In this document: positions 27,659 through 36,295 of the stretch, piece by piece | Layout of the letters: each line of letters begins with the position of its first letter | Position numbering within the stretch: the first letter of the stretch is position 1 | DNA from: Myxococcales bacterium | GTDB lineage: Bacteria > Myxococcota_A > Polyangia > Nannocystales > Nannocystaceae | Assembly: GCA_020633295.1 (NCBI GenBank) | Contig: JACKDW010000001.1 | Coordinates: 1,054,001-1,118,000, forward strand | DNA: 64,000 nucleotides | Reading direction: 5' to 3' | The notes under the pieces: model-generated | Database searches by the model: none | What the model saw: only the letters and a program-made list of their open reading frames with translations | What the model was told of the DNA's origin: nothing | Translations under genes and position numbers: made by a program

Positions 27659-29059
27659 TCACGCGCCCGGCAGCGCCGCGAGCACGCGGGCGACGGTCGC
27701 GTCGAGATCGTAGACGCTGCGATCGTGGGTGACCCCGAGGCGCACGAACACCAGCTCGCGCGACGGGATCACGACGACGGCCTGGCCCTGGTAGCCGCTC
27801 GCCTGGAAGGTGTCGGTCGGCAGGCTCGGGAACCGGCGATCCGCCGCGCCCTCGGGGACGCCGACGTTGGTCCACCACTGCGCGCCGTACTCTCCCTTCG
27901 GCGCGCTGGGCGTCGGCGTGCGGACGTACTCAACCCAGCCCTCGGGCAGCAGCCGGCGCCCCTCCCAGACGCCGTCTTGCAGGTGGAGGAGCCCGAACCG
28001 CGCCCAGTCGCGCGCGCTCGCGTACATAAACGACGAGCCGACGAAGGTCCCGCTCGCGTCGGGCTCGATCACCGCGGTGCGCATCCCCAGCGGGTCGAAC
28101 AGCCGGCGCCTGGGGAACGACGCGTACGCGGGCCATCCCCCGTCGCGCTCGACCGCGCGGCGGACGATCCACGAGAGGATGTTCGTCGTCCCGCTCGAGT
28201 AGCTCCACACCGCGTCGGGCGCGTGCGCCAGCGGCTTCGCCATCGGCAGCGCCACGGTGTCGTGGCTCTCGAACAACATCGCGGTCGCGTCGGTCAGCGG
28301 CCCGTAGACCTCTTCGAACTCGAGCCCGCTGCTCATCCGCAGCAGCTGGTCGATCGTGATCGCCGCTCGCTCGTCGCCGCGCCACTGGGGCACGGGCGCG
28401 GGCGCGTGGACGTCGAGCGCGCCGTCCAGCGCCAGCATGCCGACGAAGGTCGCGGTCACGCTCTTCGTCATCGACCACCCGAGCAGCGGCGTCTCGGGCG
28501 TCACGCCCGGGGCGTAGCGCTCCGCGACGAGGACGCCGCGGTGCGCCACCACGACCGCGCGCGTCCACAGCGGCCGCGCGGGGTCGACGTCGTCGAAGGC
28601 GAAGTCGAGCGCGGCCGCGAGCGCGTCCTGGTCGATCTCCGGATCGAGCGCGCTCGGCGAGCCGTCGCCGCGGGGCCACGGCAGCTCCGACGCGAGCGGC
28701 CGCGGGGGCTGCTCGGGCGTCGCCGCGCGCAGCTCGTCCGGGGTCACGCCGACCGCGATCGTGCAGCCGAGCCCCTCGCGGTACACCGCGGTGCGCGGCG
28801 CGAGCCCGGCGAGGGTCGACGTCACCTCGCGCGCCTCGCGATCGACCTCGGCCGAGACGAACCACTGGGGCAGCAGCTCCTCTCGCTTCACGCGCTCCGG
28901 CTCGAGACCGCCGACGAACACGCCCGAGCACATCAGCTTGGAGACGAAGCCCGTCCCCGTCGGCGCGATCCAGATCGCCACGAAGCTGACGACGCCGGCG
29001 ACCAGCAGCGAGAGCACGATCAGGACCCAGAACAGCGCGCGGCGCAGTCGTCGTCTCAC
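27659..29059 (-). CDS. Membrane-anchored serine hydrolase (beta-lactamase/class C family)
   Basis: The 466-residue protein has an N-terminal membrane helix (LFWVLIVLSLLVAGVVSFVAIWI). After a 120-residue spacer comes the class C serine hydrolase fold. The nucleophile is in GWSMTKSVTATFVG (Ser-x-x-Lys), the second motif is WSYSSGTTN (Tyr-Ser-Ser in place of Tyr-x-Asn), and IDQLLRMSSGLEF and DPLGM are typical surrounding segments. The C-terminal GEYGAQWWTN and FQASGYQGQAVVVIP complete the fold, with GYQGQ near the usual His/Lys-Ser/Thr-Gly motif. Relatives act as esterases, peptidases or beta-lactamases. Substrate unknown. Confidence 0.88.
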   Translation of the reverse strand: MRRRLRRALFWVLIVLSLLVAGVVSFVAIWIAPTGTGFVSKLMCSGVFVGGLEPERVKREELLPQWFVSAEVDREAREVTSTLAGLAPRTAVYREGLGCTIAVGVTPDELRAATPEQPPRPLASELPWPRGDGSPSALDPEIDQDALAAALDFAFDDVDPARPLWTRAVVVAHRGVLVAERYAPGVTPETPLLGWSMTKSVTATFVGMLALDGALDVHAPAPVPQWRGDERAAITIDQLLRMSSGLEFEEVYGPLTDATAMLFESHDTVALPMAKPLAHAPDAVWSYSSGTTNILSWIVRRAVERDGGWPAYASFPRRRLFDPLGMRTAVIEPDASGTFVGSSFMYASARDWARFGLLHLQDGVWEGRRLLPEGWVEYVRTPTPSAPKGEYGAQWWTNVGVPEGAADRRFPSLPTDTFQASGYQGQAVVVIPSRELVFVRLGVTHDRSVYDLDATVARVLAALPGA

Positions 29060-29151
29060 CGGTCAACCCTACCGCGCTCGGCGGCCGCCGGGACCGCCCG
29101 CGTTCGCGGAGCGTCGACCGTCGCGCGCGCCCGCGGGCGACGAGCGATGAT

Positions 29152-29170
29152 CATGGTTTAAGAGACAGCT
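29152..29170. repeat. Dispersed motif, copy 4
   Basis: ATGGT-6 bases-GACAG. Read on the other strand it contains CTGTCTCTTAAACCAT. It lies between divergent starts at 29059 and 29198. Confidence 0.4.
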
Positions 29171-29197
29171 CTTGACTCCCACGCTACGCTCACGCGG

Positions 29198-29726
29198 ATG
29201 ACCCGCGCCCGCCCCCTCTCGCTCGCCGCGCTCCTGCTCACCGGCTGCGGCGCGGATCCGTCGACGGCCGCGGGCGCGCTCGGTCCGTCGGTGCAGCCGA
29301 CGTCCGCGCCCGCGCGCGCCGACGAGCCCAGCGCGGGTCGGTCCTCCGCCGCGCGCCCCGGCGGCGCCCTGACCCAGGCCGCCGGCCGCTTCGCCGCCGC
29401 GCGGCCCGGCGACGCCGCGCCGGCCCACGGCGCCGGTCGCTTCGCCGGCGAGTCAGGCGGCGCCGCGCCGGCCCACGGCGCCGGTCGCTTCGCCGGCGAG
29501 TCGGGCGACGCGCGCGCCACTCGAGCGCGCGACGCCAGCGGGCGCCAGTCGCTACGCCGCCGCGCGCCCGGCGACGACGCGCCGGCGAGCGGCGCTGGCC
29601 GCCGCTACTGCCGCGCGCGCCCCGGCGACGCCGCCCAGCCAAAAAGCCGCGACGCGCCCGGTCGATCCTGACGCCGCCGTGCCGGCCCACGGCGCCGGTC
29701 GCTCGTCGGCCGACGGACGCGACTAG
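29198..29726 (+). CDS. Repeat-containing lipoprotein with a probable 3' frameshift
   Basis: The ATG at 29198 gives MTRARPLSLAALLLTGCG, a clear lipoprotein signal. Repeats of PAHGAGRFAGESG follow, from a 48-base tandem duplication. The open frame stops near 29671, but the repeat signature reappears in the next frame at about 29672-29726 (AVPAHGAGRSSADGRD, then TAG). So the gene probably ran to 29726, where it overlaps the stop of the sirtuin gene on the other strand. One base gained or lost near 29660 would explain it. The Arg-rich stretch around residues 110-150 may also be affected. Function unknown. Confidence 0.55.
29409..29505 (+). repeat. 48-bp tandem duplication in the lipoprotein gene
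   Basis: Two near-identical 48-base units encode (G)AAPAHGAGRFAGESG twice. A third, shorter, copy of the core lies near 29680 in another frame. Confidence 0.85.
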
Positions 29727-30541
29727 CCGCGCTCGAGCGCGGCGACGAGCTGCGGCAGCGCCTCCTCGGCGCGCGCGCGCAGCCACAGGACGCGGCGGTG
29801 GGGAGGCGGGCGCCCGGGGTCCAGCGAGAACACGTCGCGCCCGCGCGCGAGCGCTGTCTCGAGGGTCATCTCGGTGATGCCGACCGCGAACGAGGTGCCG
29901 ACGTAGACGATCGCCGCCGCGCGCTTGACCGCGCGCAGCGCCTCGTCGACGCGATAGTCGCGGTGCCCCGTGTAGTACTCGTCGAACCACAGGATGTGCG
30001 GACGCAGCAGCGCGCCGCACTCGTCGCAGCGCGGCACCGTGTAGTTCGAGGGGTCCGCCATGAACGCCTCGAGGTCGATCGACGACGCCGGCAGCAGGCC
30101 CCGCGGCGCGCCGAGCTCACAGTCGCGGCTGACGCAGCGGACCTTGTCGGCGCTGCCGTGGATCTTGATCAGCGCGCGCGAGCCCGCGTCCTCGTGCAGC
30201 GAGTCGATGTTCTGGGTGATCAGCGTGAAGTCGCCGCCGCGCGCCGCCTGCCAGCGCTCGAGCCGCGCGAGCGCCTCGTGGGCGGGGTTGGGGCGCGCCG
30301 CGGCGAGCCCGGCGAAGCGCTCGAGGTACCAGCGCCACTGCTCGACCGGGTGCTTGAGGAAGTACGCCAGCGTCCCGCGCTCGAGCACCTCGTTGGCCCA
30401 GACGGCGCCTGGATCCGCGCCGCGGAACGTCGGGATGCCGCTCGCGAGGCTGATCCCGGCGCCGCTGACCACGACGATCGCGCGCGCCGACTGCAGGCCG
30501 TCGATCAGGCGTTCGAGGGGCTCGGGCTCGCGCGTGTCCAT
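29723..30541 (-). CDS. Sirtuin, NAD-dependent protein deacylase
   Basis: From the ATG at 30541 (MDTREPEPLERL) the protein is 272 residues. It has all sirtuin motifs: VVVSGAGISLASGIPTFRG for NAD binding (Gly-Ala-Gly at 27-29), LITQNIDSLHEDAG, the catalytic histidine in KIHGSADKVRC, two zinc Cys pairs (CVSRDC in an extended first pair, CDECG in the second), PHILWFDEYY, and VGTSFAVG. It removes acyl groups from lysine using NAD. The longer start at 30601 adds an Arg-rich N-terminus and is less likely. No deacetylase target or acetyltransferase is adjacent. A GNAT gene lies 19 kb away. Confidence 0.92.
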   Translation of the reverse strand: MDTREPEPLERLIDGLQSARAIVVVSGAGISLASGIPTFRGADPGAVWANEVLERGTLAYFLKHPVEQWRWYLERFAGLAAARPNPAHEALARLERWQAARGGDFTLITQNIDSLHEDAGSRALIKIHGSADKVRCVSRDCELGAPRGLLPASSIDLEAFMADPSNYTVPRCDECGALLRPHILWFDEYYTGHRDYRVDEALRAVKRAAAIVYVGTSFAVGITEMTLETALARGRDVFSLDPGRPPPHRRVLWLRARAEEALPQLVAALERG

Positions 30542-30616
30542 GCGCTCGAGGCTAGCGCATCGCGCGACCGGATCACGCCCGCGACGCGCCGGTGATCTCA
30601 CGGGCGCGGCGCGAGA

Positions 30617-31075
30617 TCAGTAGCGGACCCCGAGCGCGCGATAAACATGCGCCAAGAGCCATGCTGGTCCGACGAGCAGGAACTCGAGGTCACGGAAGAA
30701 CGACGGCTTCTTGCCCTCGATCGCGTGGCCGATGAACTGCCCGACCCAGGCGCCGACGAAGATCAGCAGGCTCGAGCCCCACAGCGGGAGCGCGTCGCAG
30801 CCCGCGAGCCCGCGCACGCCGAGCAGCAGCAGCCCCGACACGCCCGCCATCCCGAGCGCGATCGCCCACGACAGGCGCGCGTAGTAGGCGAGCGCGAGCC
30901 CGAGCGCGACGACCGACCAGTTCAGCCAGTCCGCCGCGAACGGCGAGGGCAGCGCGGCGAGCAGGCCGAGCACGCTCAGGGTGATGAGCGGCACGCAGAC
31001 CCAGTGAATCGCCTTGTTCACCGGGTTGCGGTGGCTCTCGGAGTACTCGTCAAACAGATCGTCGGCGCTGCGCAT
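30617..31075 (-). CDS. Mpo1-like (DUF962) membrane protein
   Basis: The 152-residue protein has the DUF962/Mpo1 layout: MRSADDLFDEYSESHRNPVNKAIHWVCVPLITL, four to five membrane helices, and the late motif VGQFIGHAIEGKKPSFFRDLEFLLVGPAWLLA. The conserved histidines in SHRNP, AIHW and FIGH are those that bind iron in yeast Mpo1, which removes one carbon from 2-hydroxy fatty acids. The bacterial enzymes are assumed to act similarly. It starts at the ATG at 31075; the frame continues upstream but without signal-like content. Its last codons overlap a weak copy of the dispersed motif. Confidence 0.88.
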   Translation of the reverse strand: MRSADDLFDEYSESHRNPVNKAIHWVCVPLITLSVLGLLAALPSPFAADWLNWSVVALGLALAYYARLSWAIALGMAGVSGLLLLGVRGLAGCDALPLWGSSLLIFVGAWVGQFIGHAIEGKKPSFFRDLEFLLVGPAWLLAHVYRALGVRY

Positions 31076-31274
31076 GGCTCGCGGCCAGTATACGCGAGAG
31101 ACGCGATAAAACAACGTTCGGATGCGGTTTCTCCCATCCGACTCCGCGTCGGTGGCGAATTCGCGCACAGTTTGCGGCGATCCCGCGCAGCGACGCCGGA
31201 TCGCCGGCGGCGCCGAAACGAGACCGTGTTCGACCGATGTATGAACAACGAACGCACCCGCGACGCCCGCGAAA

Positions 31275-31292
31275 ACATGTCTCTTTGTACAT
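31275..31292. repeat. Dispersed ACATGTC motif, copy 5
   Basis: ACATGTC-6 bases-TACAT, in the divergent gap before the gene starting at 31319. Confidence 0.45.
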
Positions 31293-31318
31293 AATATGAC
31301 GATCGCCGCGCCCGCGTA

Positions 31319-31815
31319 TTGTCGTACGTTGTGCGGCGGCGCGTCCCACAGTCCACGCGGCAGCGGCTCCTCACGGGCGCCGCCCCGCTCGCGCTCGCGG
31401 TGGTCGCCGCGCTGCAGCTGACCGCCGCCCACGTCTACGGCCTGTCGCCGTGGAAGGGCGGCGGGTTCGGGATGTTCTCGACCGTCGACTCACCGAGCGC
31501 GCGCTTCGTCGTGCTCGCGCTCGTGACGGAGGACGGCGCCCGGCCCGTGCCGGTCCCGGACGCGGCGCGGCGCGAGGCCGCGGCCGCGCGCGCGCCCTGC
31601 CGACGCGCGCGCGCGCGCGAGCTCGCTGTCGCGCGCCACGCGCGCGCGCGCTCGAGGGCGACGCGCGCTGCGGGCTCGTCCGCGCTGAGGTCTGGCGCTA
31701 CCGCCTCGTCGAGATGCCCCAAGCGCCACGTCTCGTCCCCGAGCGGCTGACGACCGCCGTCTCGGCGCTGCCGCCCGCCTCGGGCGAGACGCGGCGCGCG
31801 GCGTGTCGACCGTGA
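31319..31815 (+). pseudogene. Small membrane/secreted protein gene with a central frameshift
   Basis: From a TTG at 31319 (or the GTG at 31331) the frame gives a membrane or signal helix (LALAVVAALQLTAAHVYGL), then WKGGGFGMFSTVDSPSARFVVLALVTEDG, which reads as a normal protein. At about 31590-31660, a run of CG repeats, the sense passes to the next frame. There it continues ALEGDARCGLVRAEVWRYRLVEMPQ to a TGA at 31813. This 3' part overlaps the next gene's GTG start (31803) by 13 bases, as expected in a coupled pair. So a one-base indel, real or an assembly error, seems likely. No family recognised; the partner is a polytopic membrane protein. Confidence 0.6.
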
Positions 31816-32681
31816 CGCGGCCGCGCCCGCTGCGGGCGCTCACGCTCTTCGACCTCGCGCTGCTGCTGACGCTCGCGCTCGTGCTGCTGCACTCGCTCGC
31901 CGTCGAGTCGCGAGCGCTGGCGATCGCGATGATCGTCGCCGCGCTCCCGGCCGCGCTGCTGCCTCGCGTCCGCGAGCACGCGGTGACCTGGCTCGCGCTC
32001 ACGGCGATCGTCGGCGTGAGCGTGGCGGCCGCGTGGCTGTGGGCCGACAACCACAAGTTCCTGCTCGTCTACTGGTGCCTCGCGCTCGCGTGCGGCTTCG
32101 CGAGCGCGCGACCCCGCCGCGTCATCGCTCGCGCCGCGCGCCTGCTCATCGGGCTGTGCTTCGCGTTCGCGGGCGCCTGGAAGCTGCTCACGCCCGACTA
32201 CCTCGACGGGCGCGCGTTCCACTACCTGCTGCTCGAGGACGCCCGCTTCGCGCCGCTCGCCCGCTGGCTCGGCGCGGACGCGGAGCTGCGCGCGCACAAC
32301 CTCTCGCTGCGCGACGCGATCCCCGAGGAGCTGGTCGAGGTGACGCTGCGCGACGCCCCCGCGCTGCACGCCACCGCGCTCGCGCTCACTTGGTGGACCG
32401 TGCTGATCGAGCTCGCGATCGCGGCGCTGTTCCTGCGCGCGGCGTGGACCGAGCGCCCGCGCGGCCCCGGTCGCGCGCCCCCGGCGAGGGACCTCGCGCT
32501 GCTGCTCTTCATCGCCACGACCTACACGCTCGCGCCGGTCCCTGGCTTCGCCTGGCTGCTGATCGCCATGGGCCTGACGCAGACGCCCCCGGGTCGCGCG
32601 GGTCACCCGGCCCGCGTCGCCTACGTCGCCGCGCTGCTGCTCACGCAGGTCTACTTCGCGATCTACGAGCTCACGGGCTGA
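31803..32681 (+). CDS. Polytopic membrane protein, HTTM/DoxX-like
   Basis: The 292-residue protein from a GTG at 31803 has about seven to eight membrane helices (FDLALLLTLALVLLHSLAV, ALAIAMIVAALPAALLPRV, WLALTAIVGVSVAAAWLW, LLIGLCFAFAGAWKLL, ALTWWTVLIELAIAALFLRA, LALLLFIATTYTLAPVPGFAWLLIAMGL, VAYVAALLLTQVYFAIYEL). The GAWKLLTPDYLDGRAFHYLLLED segment recalls DoxX/MauE or HTTM proteins, but the match is loose. It overlaps the preceding gene and is likely translated with it. Role unknown. Confidence 0.72.
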   Translation: MSTVTRPRPLRALTLFDLALLLTLALVLLHSLAVESRALAIAMIVAALPAALLPRVREHAVTWLALTAIVGVSVAAAWLWADNHKFLLVYWCLALACGFASARPRRVIARAARLLIGLCFAFAGAWKLLTPDYLDGRAFHYLLLEDARFAPLARWLGADAELRAHNLSLRDAIPEELVEVTLRDAPALHATALALTWWTVLIELAIAALFLRAAWTERPRGPGRAPPARDLALLLFIATTYTLAPVPGFAWLLIAMGLTQTPPGRAGHPARVAYVAALLLTQVYFAIYELTG

Positions 32682-32699
32682 GCGCCGCGGGCGTTTTAC

Positions 32700-32723
32700 A
32701 AACCTGTCTCAAACAGCAGGTTT
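32700..32723. terminator. Bidirectional hairpin between convergent genes, also a motif variant
   Basis: AAACCTG and CAGGTTT, perfect 7-base arms around a 10-base loop that carries TCTCAAACAG. It sits between the stops at 32681 and 32731 and carries the CTGTC/AGCAG form of the dispersed motif. Confidence 0.5.
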
Positions 32724-32730
32724 CAGCCGC

Positions 32731-33900
32731 CTAGCCGCGCGCCGCGGCCTCGACGTCGCTGCCGCGCACGTCGGCGCCGTCGAGCTTCACGGCCTGCAGG
32801 CGCGCGCCTTCGAAGGACGAGGTCCGCAGGTCCGCGCGCGACAGGTCCACCGACTCCAGCGACGCGCGCTCGAGGTCGACATAGCGGAGATCGGCGCCCG
32901 TGAGGTCGACCTCGCGCAGGCGCGAGCCCGGCGCGTACACGCCCCGCAGGTCCGCGCTCGCCAGGGAGCTGCGGCTCAGCTCGACCTTCTCCATCTCGAC
33001 GCCCCGCAGGCACGCGCCCGCGATCACGCAGTCGCCGAGCACCGCGCCCCCGAGCGCCGCGTTGCGCAGGGAGGCGCCGCGCAGCGACACGTCGTCGAGC
33101 CGCGCGCGCTGCAGCTTCGCGTCGCGCAGGTCGGCGTCGTCGAGGCTCACGCCCTTGAGCGTCGCGCCGCGCAGATCGACGCCCGGCGCGATGAGCCCGT
33201 CGAGCTTGAGCTGCGCGATCGTCTGCCCCTTGAGCGTGAGCCCCGGGAACGCGCGCTCGCCCGCCTTGTAGCGCCGCGCCAGCTCGGCCACGGTGCGCGG
33301 CGGCGCGATCGGGTCGCTCGTCACGGCGCGCCCGCGCAGCCGCTTGAGCTTGCCGCTCGCGCGCAGCTCCTGGAGCTTCGCGAGCCCCTGCTTCGTCGCG
33401 CGCAGGCGCAGCCACAGCCGCGGCTCGCCGCCCTGCTCCTGATCTTTCTCGTGCCCGCGATAGGCGAGCTTCGGATCGCCGGCGCGCTCCCGCAGCTCGC
33501 CGATGATCGCGTCGCGCCGGCCGCTGTCGTGACTGGCGAGCGCGACGCCGAGCCAGAAGTCTTGCACGCGCGCGCTCCGGACCGCGCTCGTGTCGAAGCC
33601 CCACACGCCGCGCAGCGAGGCGAGCCGCGCGCGCGCGTCGTCGCTGACGAGCTCGGCGTCGAGCAGCGTGAACAGCGTCTCGTCGACGAGCCCGGCGCGA
33701 TCGAGCCGCTGCGCCGCCTCGGTCAGCGAGCCCGCGCGCGCCGGCAGCTCGGCGAGCGCTCCGCGACGCGTGTAGCTCGCCTCGAGGCAGCGCGCGAAGG
33801 ACTCCGGGGTGAACTCATCCGTGAGCAGCTGGGTCAGCGCGTCCACGCGCTCCGCGTGAGCGCGCGATCCCGTGAGTGCGGGCGATCCCGAACGTGCCAT
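32731..33900 (-). CDS. Pentapeptide-repeat protein with N-terminal helical domain
   Basis: The 389-residue protein from the ATG at 33900 has an N-terminal region of about 190 residues resembling the effector-associated helical domains common in myxobacteria (ERVDALTQLLTDEFTPESFARCLEASYTRRGAL, PARAGSLTEAAQRLDRAG). A connecting part (ARRYKAGERAFPGLTLKGQ) follows. The C-terminal 160 residues are pentapeptide repeats of the A(D/N)LxX type: GVDLRGATLKGVSLDDADLRDAKLQRARLDDVSLRGASLRNAALGGAV and so on. These form a right-handed quadrilateral helix. The first domain suggests a recruitment role in a multi-protein complex. No partner is identified. Confidence 0.85.
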   Translation of the reverse strand: MARSGSPALTGSRAHAERVDALTQLLTDEFTPESFARCLEASYTRRGALAELPARAGSLTEAAQRLDRAGLVDETLFTLLDAELVSDDARARLASLRGVWGFDTSAVRSARVQDFWLGVALASHDSGRRDAIIGELRERAGDPKLAYRGHEKDQEQGGEPRLWLRLRATKQGLAKLQELRASGKLKRLRGRAVTSDPIAPPRTVAELARRYKAGERAFPGLTLKGQTIAQLKLDGLIAPGVDLRGATLKGVSLDDADLRDAKLQRARLDDVSLRGASLRNAALGGAVLGDCVIAGACLRGVEMEKVELSRSSLASADLRGVYAPGSRLREVDLTGADLRYVDLERASLESVDLSRADLRTSSFEGARLQAVKLDGADVRGSDVEAAARG

Positions 33901-34100
33901 GCGCGAAAGTGTACCGCGTACGAACACCAGACGGATCAGGGCGCAAGCCGTCAATCGTCGTCGCGTCCGCGACTTAACGACGATTGTGGCCCGGCGCCCC
34001 CGGTTCGCTACGCGGGGGAGATCCCGGGTACCGAGCTGACCTTCTATTCAGGTCGAGGTCCGCGCGGCGGCGGGCGGGGCCGCCGCCAAGCCCTCGCCGC

Positions 34101-35804
34101 TCACCCCTCGACGAAGATCGGGTTGCTGATCACCCACAGGTACTCGGTGTCCGCGAGCGCCTCTTGATCGCCGAGCGCCTCGCGGAGGTGCTCCGGGTAG
34201 ACCCACAGCTCCACGTGGTACGCGCCCGGCGACGCGGCGTCGTACTCGAGCCGCGCGCCTGGCCCGTCGAGCGAGGCGACCTCCTCGGTCCCCTCGCTGT
34301 CGGTGTGAAAGAGCGCCGCGCGGAGCTTGACCGTGCTCGCCTGCGCGTCGGTGAACTCGGCGCCGCCGTTGCCGAAGGGCGCGGGCGTCGGCGTCTGCAC
34401 CGTGAGCGCGAGCGGACCCGCGTGGCTGTCCCCGATCTGCAGCGTCGCGTCGCCCGTGTCCGCGACGAACGCGAAGCCCTCGGGATCACCGAACACCGAG
34501 AACAGCCCGTAGCTGCGCCCCTGCTGCAGCGCGGCGCGCAGCGTGTCAGGCGTCAGCGCCTCGCCCGGGGGCAGGAGCGCGCGGTTCTCGAGCCAACGAA
34601 GGATGCGCGCGTAGCTGTCGAGGCGATCGCCGTCGAGCATGATGAGCGAGCCGCCGCTGACCAGCCCCGCCAGCGACGGTGGGAGCGCGGCCTCGGCTGC
34701 GGCGACGCAGGCCGCCTGCAGGAGCGGGTCACCGAACGCGCAGATCGGATCGACCGAGACGTTCTGGTGCACGTCGTCGCCCAAGAGCCCGGTGATCGGG
34801 CGCGCGCGCAGCACCTCGCGCCACTTGTCAAAGCCCTCCTGCGGCCACGACGGCAGCAGCCACAGGTACACGAGATCGGGGTGGGCCCCGGAGTCGGAGC
34901 CGACCATGAACGCCGACAGGCCGTCGATGAGGCCGAGCACGTCGTTGAGGTCGCCCCCGAGCGTGTCGCCGCCGAGCGCGGTCAGGAAGTTCCCGTGCGG
35001 GTTGTACCACTCCATCCCGTCGAGCCCCGCGTCGATGATCCGCTGGGCCGAGAGGTCTTCCTCCTCCGAGTGCGCGATCGCGACGAAGGCGCCGGCGCCC
35101 TGCAGCGCGGCGACGAGCGCCTGGCTGTCGGCGAGCGCGTCCTGGTCCGTGAGCCCGCCGTAGAACGCCTCGTCGACGTGATGGCGCAGGCCCAGCGGCA
35201 GCGTGTGCGTCGACTCGTAGCCCACGGTGAGGAGCGCGGAGGAGTCGTCGGGGCACGCGATCCGATTCGCGATCGGCGCGCCGTCCTCGAGCACCAGCTC
35301 GTCGCCGGGCTTGTACAGCAGCAGCGCTTCGAACGGGTGCTCCTTCATGTACGACGGGTGATCCGTGAGGTGCACGAAGTCGAGGCCGGTCGCGCAGATC
35401 GCCGCGCGCAGGTCGGCGAGGCACGACGCGTTCGGGACCCCGTTCATGAGCCCCGCGCCGTCGCACGCGTCGTGCGAGAACGGCGAGTGCACGTGCAGCG
35501 CGCCGCGGTGCTCATCCCAGAGCTCGAGCGGCGGCGGATCGCCGGTCGTCGCGTCCGTCGTCGCGTCCGTCGTCGACGCGCTCGTCGACGCGGTCATCGA
35601 GCTCGTCGAGCCCGTCGACGAGCCCGCGGTCCCGTCGGTCGTCGGGCCGGCGCTCGTGCTCGACGTCGTCTCGTCGCCCGTCTCGGTCGACTCGCTGGAG
35701 CCGCTCGTCTGCGCGCCGGTCGAGGAGTCCGTGATCCCGGTCGTCTGGTCCGACTGACCGCACGCGCACAGGAGGGCGAGCGCGAGGTAAGGGCTATGTC
35801 GCAT
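34101..35804 (-). CDS. Secreted lipoprotein with PHP-type phosphoesterase domain
   Basis: From the ATG at 35804 the product is 567 residues. Its signal is MRHSPYLALALLCACG (lipobox Cys 13 or 15), followed by a Ser/Thr/Gly linker to about residue 90. The folded domain begins LWDEHRGALHVHSPFSHDACDG, with HVHSPFS as the first PHP metal motif, then VHLTDHPS, and later VAIAHSEEEDLSA and GVEWYNPHG-type segments with a further His. PHP proteins bind two or three metals and hydrolyse phosphoesters. Most are cytoplasmic, so an exported lipoprotein form is notable. The C-terminal 150 residues form a beta-sandwich (PLALTVQTPTPAPF, YHVELWVYPEHL). Alternative N-terminal start at 35813. Confidence 0.8.
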   Translation of the reverse strand: MRHSPYLALALLCACGQSDQTTGITDSSTGAQTSGSSESTETGDETTSSTSAGPTTDGTAGSSTGSTSSMTASTSASTTDATTDATTGDPPPLELWDEHRGALHVHSPFSHDACDGAGLMNGVPNASCLADLRAAICATGLDFVHLTDHPSYMKEHPFEALLLYKPGDELVLEDGAPIANRIACPDDSSALLTVGYESTHTLPLGLRHHVDEAFYGGLTDQDALADSQALVAALQGAGAFVAIAHSEEEDLSAQRIIDAGLDGMEWYNPHGNFLTALGGDTLGGDLNDVLGLIDGLSAFMVGSDSGAHPDLVYLWLLPSWPQEGFDKWREVLRARPITGLLGDDVHQNVSVDPICAFGDPLLQAACVAAAEAALPPSLAGLVSGGSLIMLDGDRLDSYARILRWLENRALLPPGEALTPDTLRAALQQGRSYGLFSVFGDPEGFAFVADTGDATLQIGDSHAGPLALTVQTPTPAPFGNGGAEFTDAQASTVKLRAALFHTDSEGTEEVASLDGPGARLEYDAASPGAYHVELWVYPEHLREALGDQEALADTEYLWVISNPIFVEG

Positions 35805-35948
35805 GGCGAACACTAGATCGTCTCGCGCGCGCGCCTCAAGGGGGGGTCGAGCGGCGCGCGCGTGCGGAGTCTTCGCGCGGCTCGGCGACGCCGGCAGATG
35901 ACGAGCCCGGCGCCTCCCCGGATCGCTCCGCTCGACGCGGCGGTCGCG

Positions 35949-36290
35949 TCACGCGTAGAACTCGCCGGTCGTCTCGCCCTGCGCGCCGAACACGTCCCCG
36001 ACGGGATCGTAGCCGGCCAACCGGGCCTCGTCGATGAGCGACTCCTCGGCCTCCGCGTCGTCCTCTTCGTTAAACCACCCGCTGCGCTTGTTGATCCGCA
36101 CGAGCCCGGCAAGCCCGTAGCGCTGGAACAGGAGACGCCACCCCGACGCGAAGATGACCGACTCGAGGATCTGGCAGGAGTCGAACAACGCCTCGACCCT
36201 GTCCTCCGTCTCGAGCTCTCTGGCGCGGAACTCCGTGCCGTCGGGCTCCGGGTACTTGCGCCACGCGAGGATGTCGGGGGAGCGCGCCAT
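35949..36290 (-). CDS. Hypothetical protein, 113 aa, in operon with enoyl-CoA hydratase-like gene
   Basis: The protein is short, acidic and soluble: MARSPDILAWRKYPEPDGTEFRARELETEDRVEALFDSCQILESVIFASGWRLLFQRYGLAGLVRINKRSGWFNEEDDAEAEE. It has no signal or membrane helix, and no family is recognised. Its ATG lies 5 bases after the enoyl-CoA hydratase-like gene's stop, so the two are almost certainly cotranscribed. Confidence 0.68.
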   Translation of the reverse strand: MARSPDILAWRKYPEPDGTEFRARELETEDRVEALFDSCQILESVIFASGWRLLFQRYGLAGLVRINKRSGWFNEEDDAEAEESLIDEARLAGYDPVGDVFGAQGETTGEFYA

Positions 36291-36295
36291 GATGC

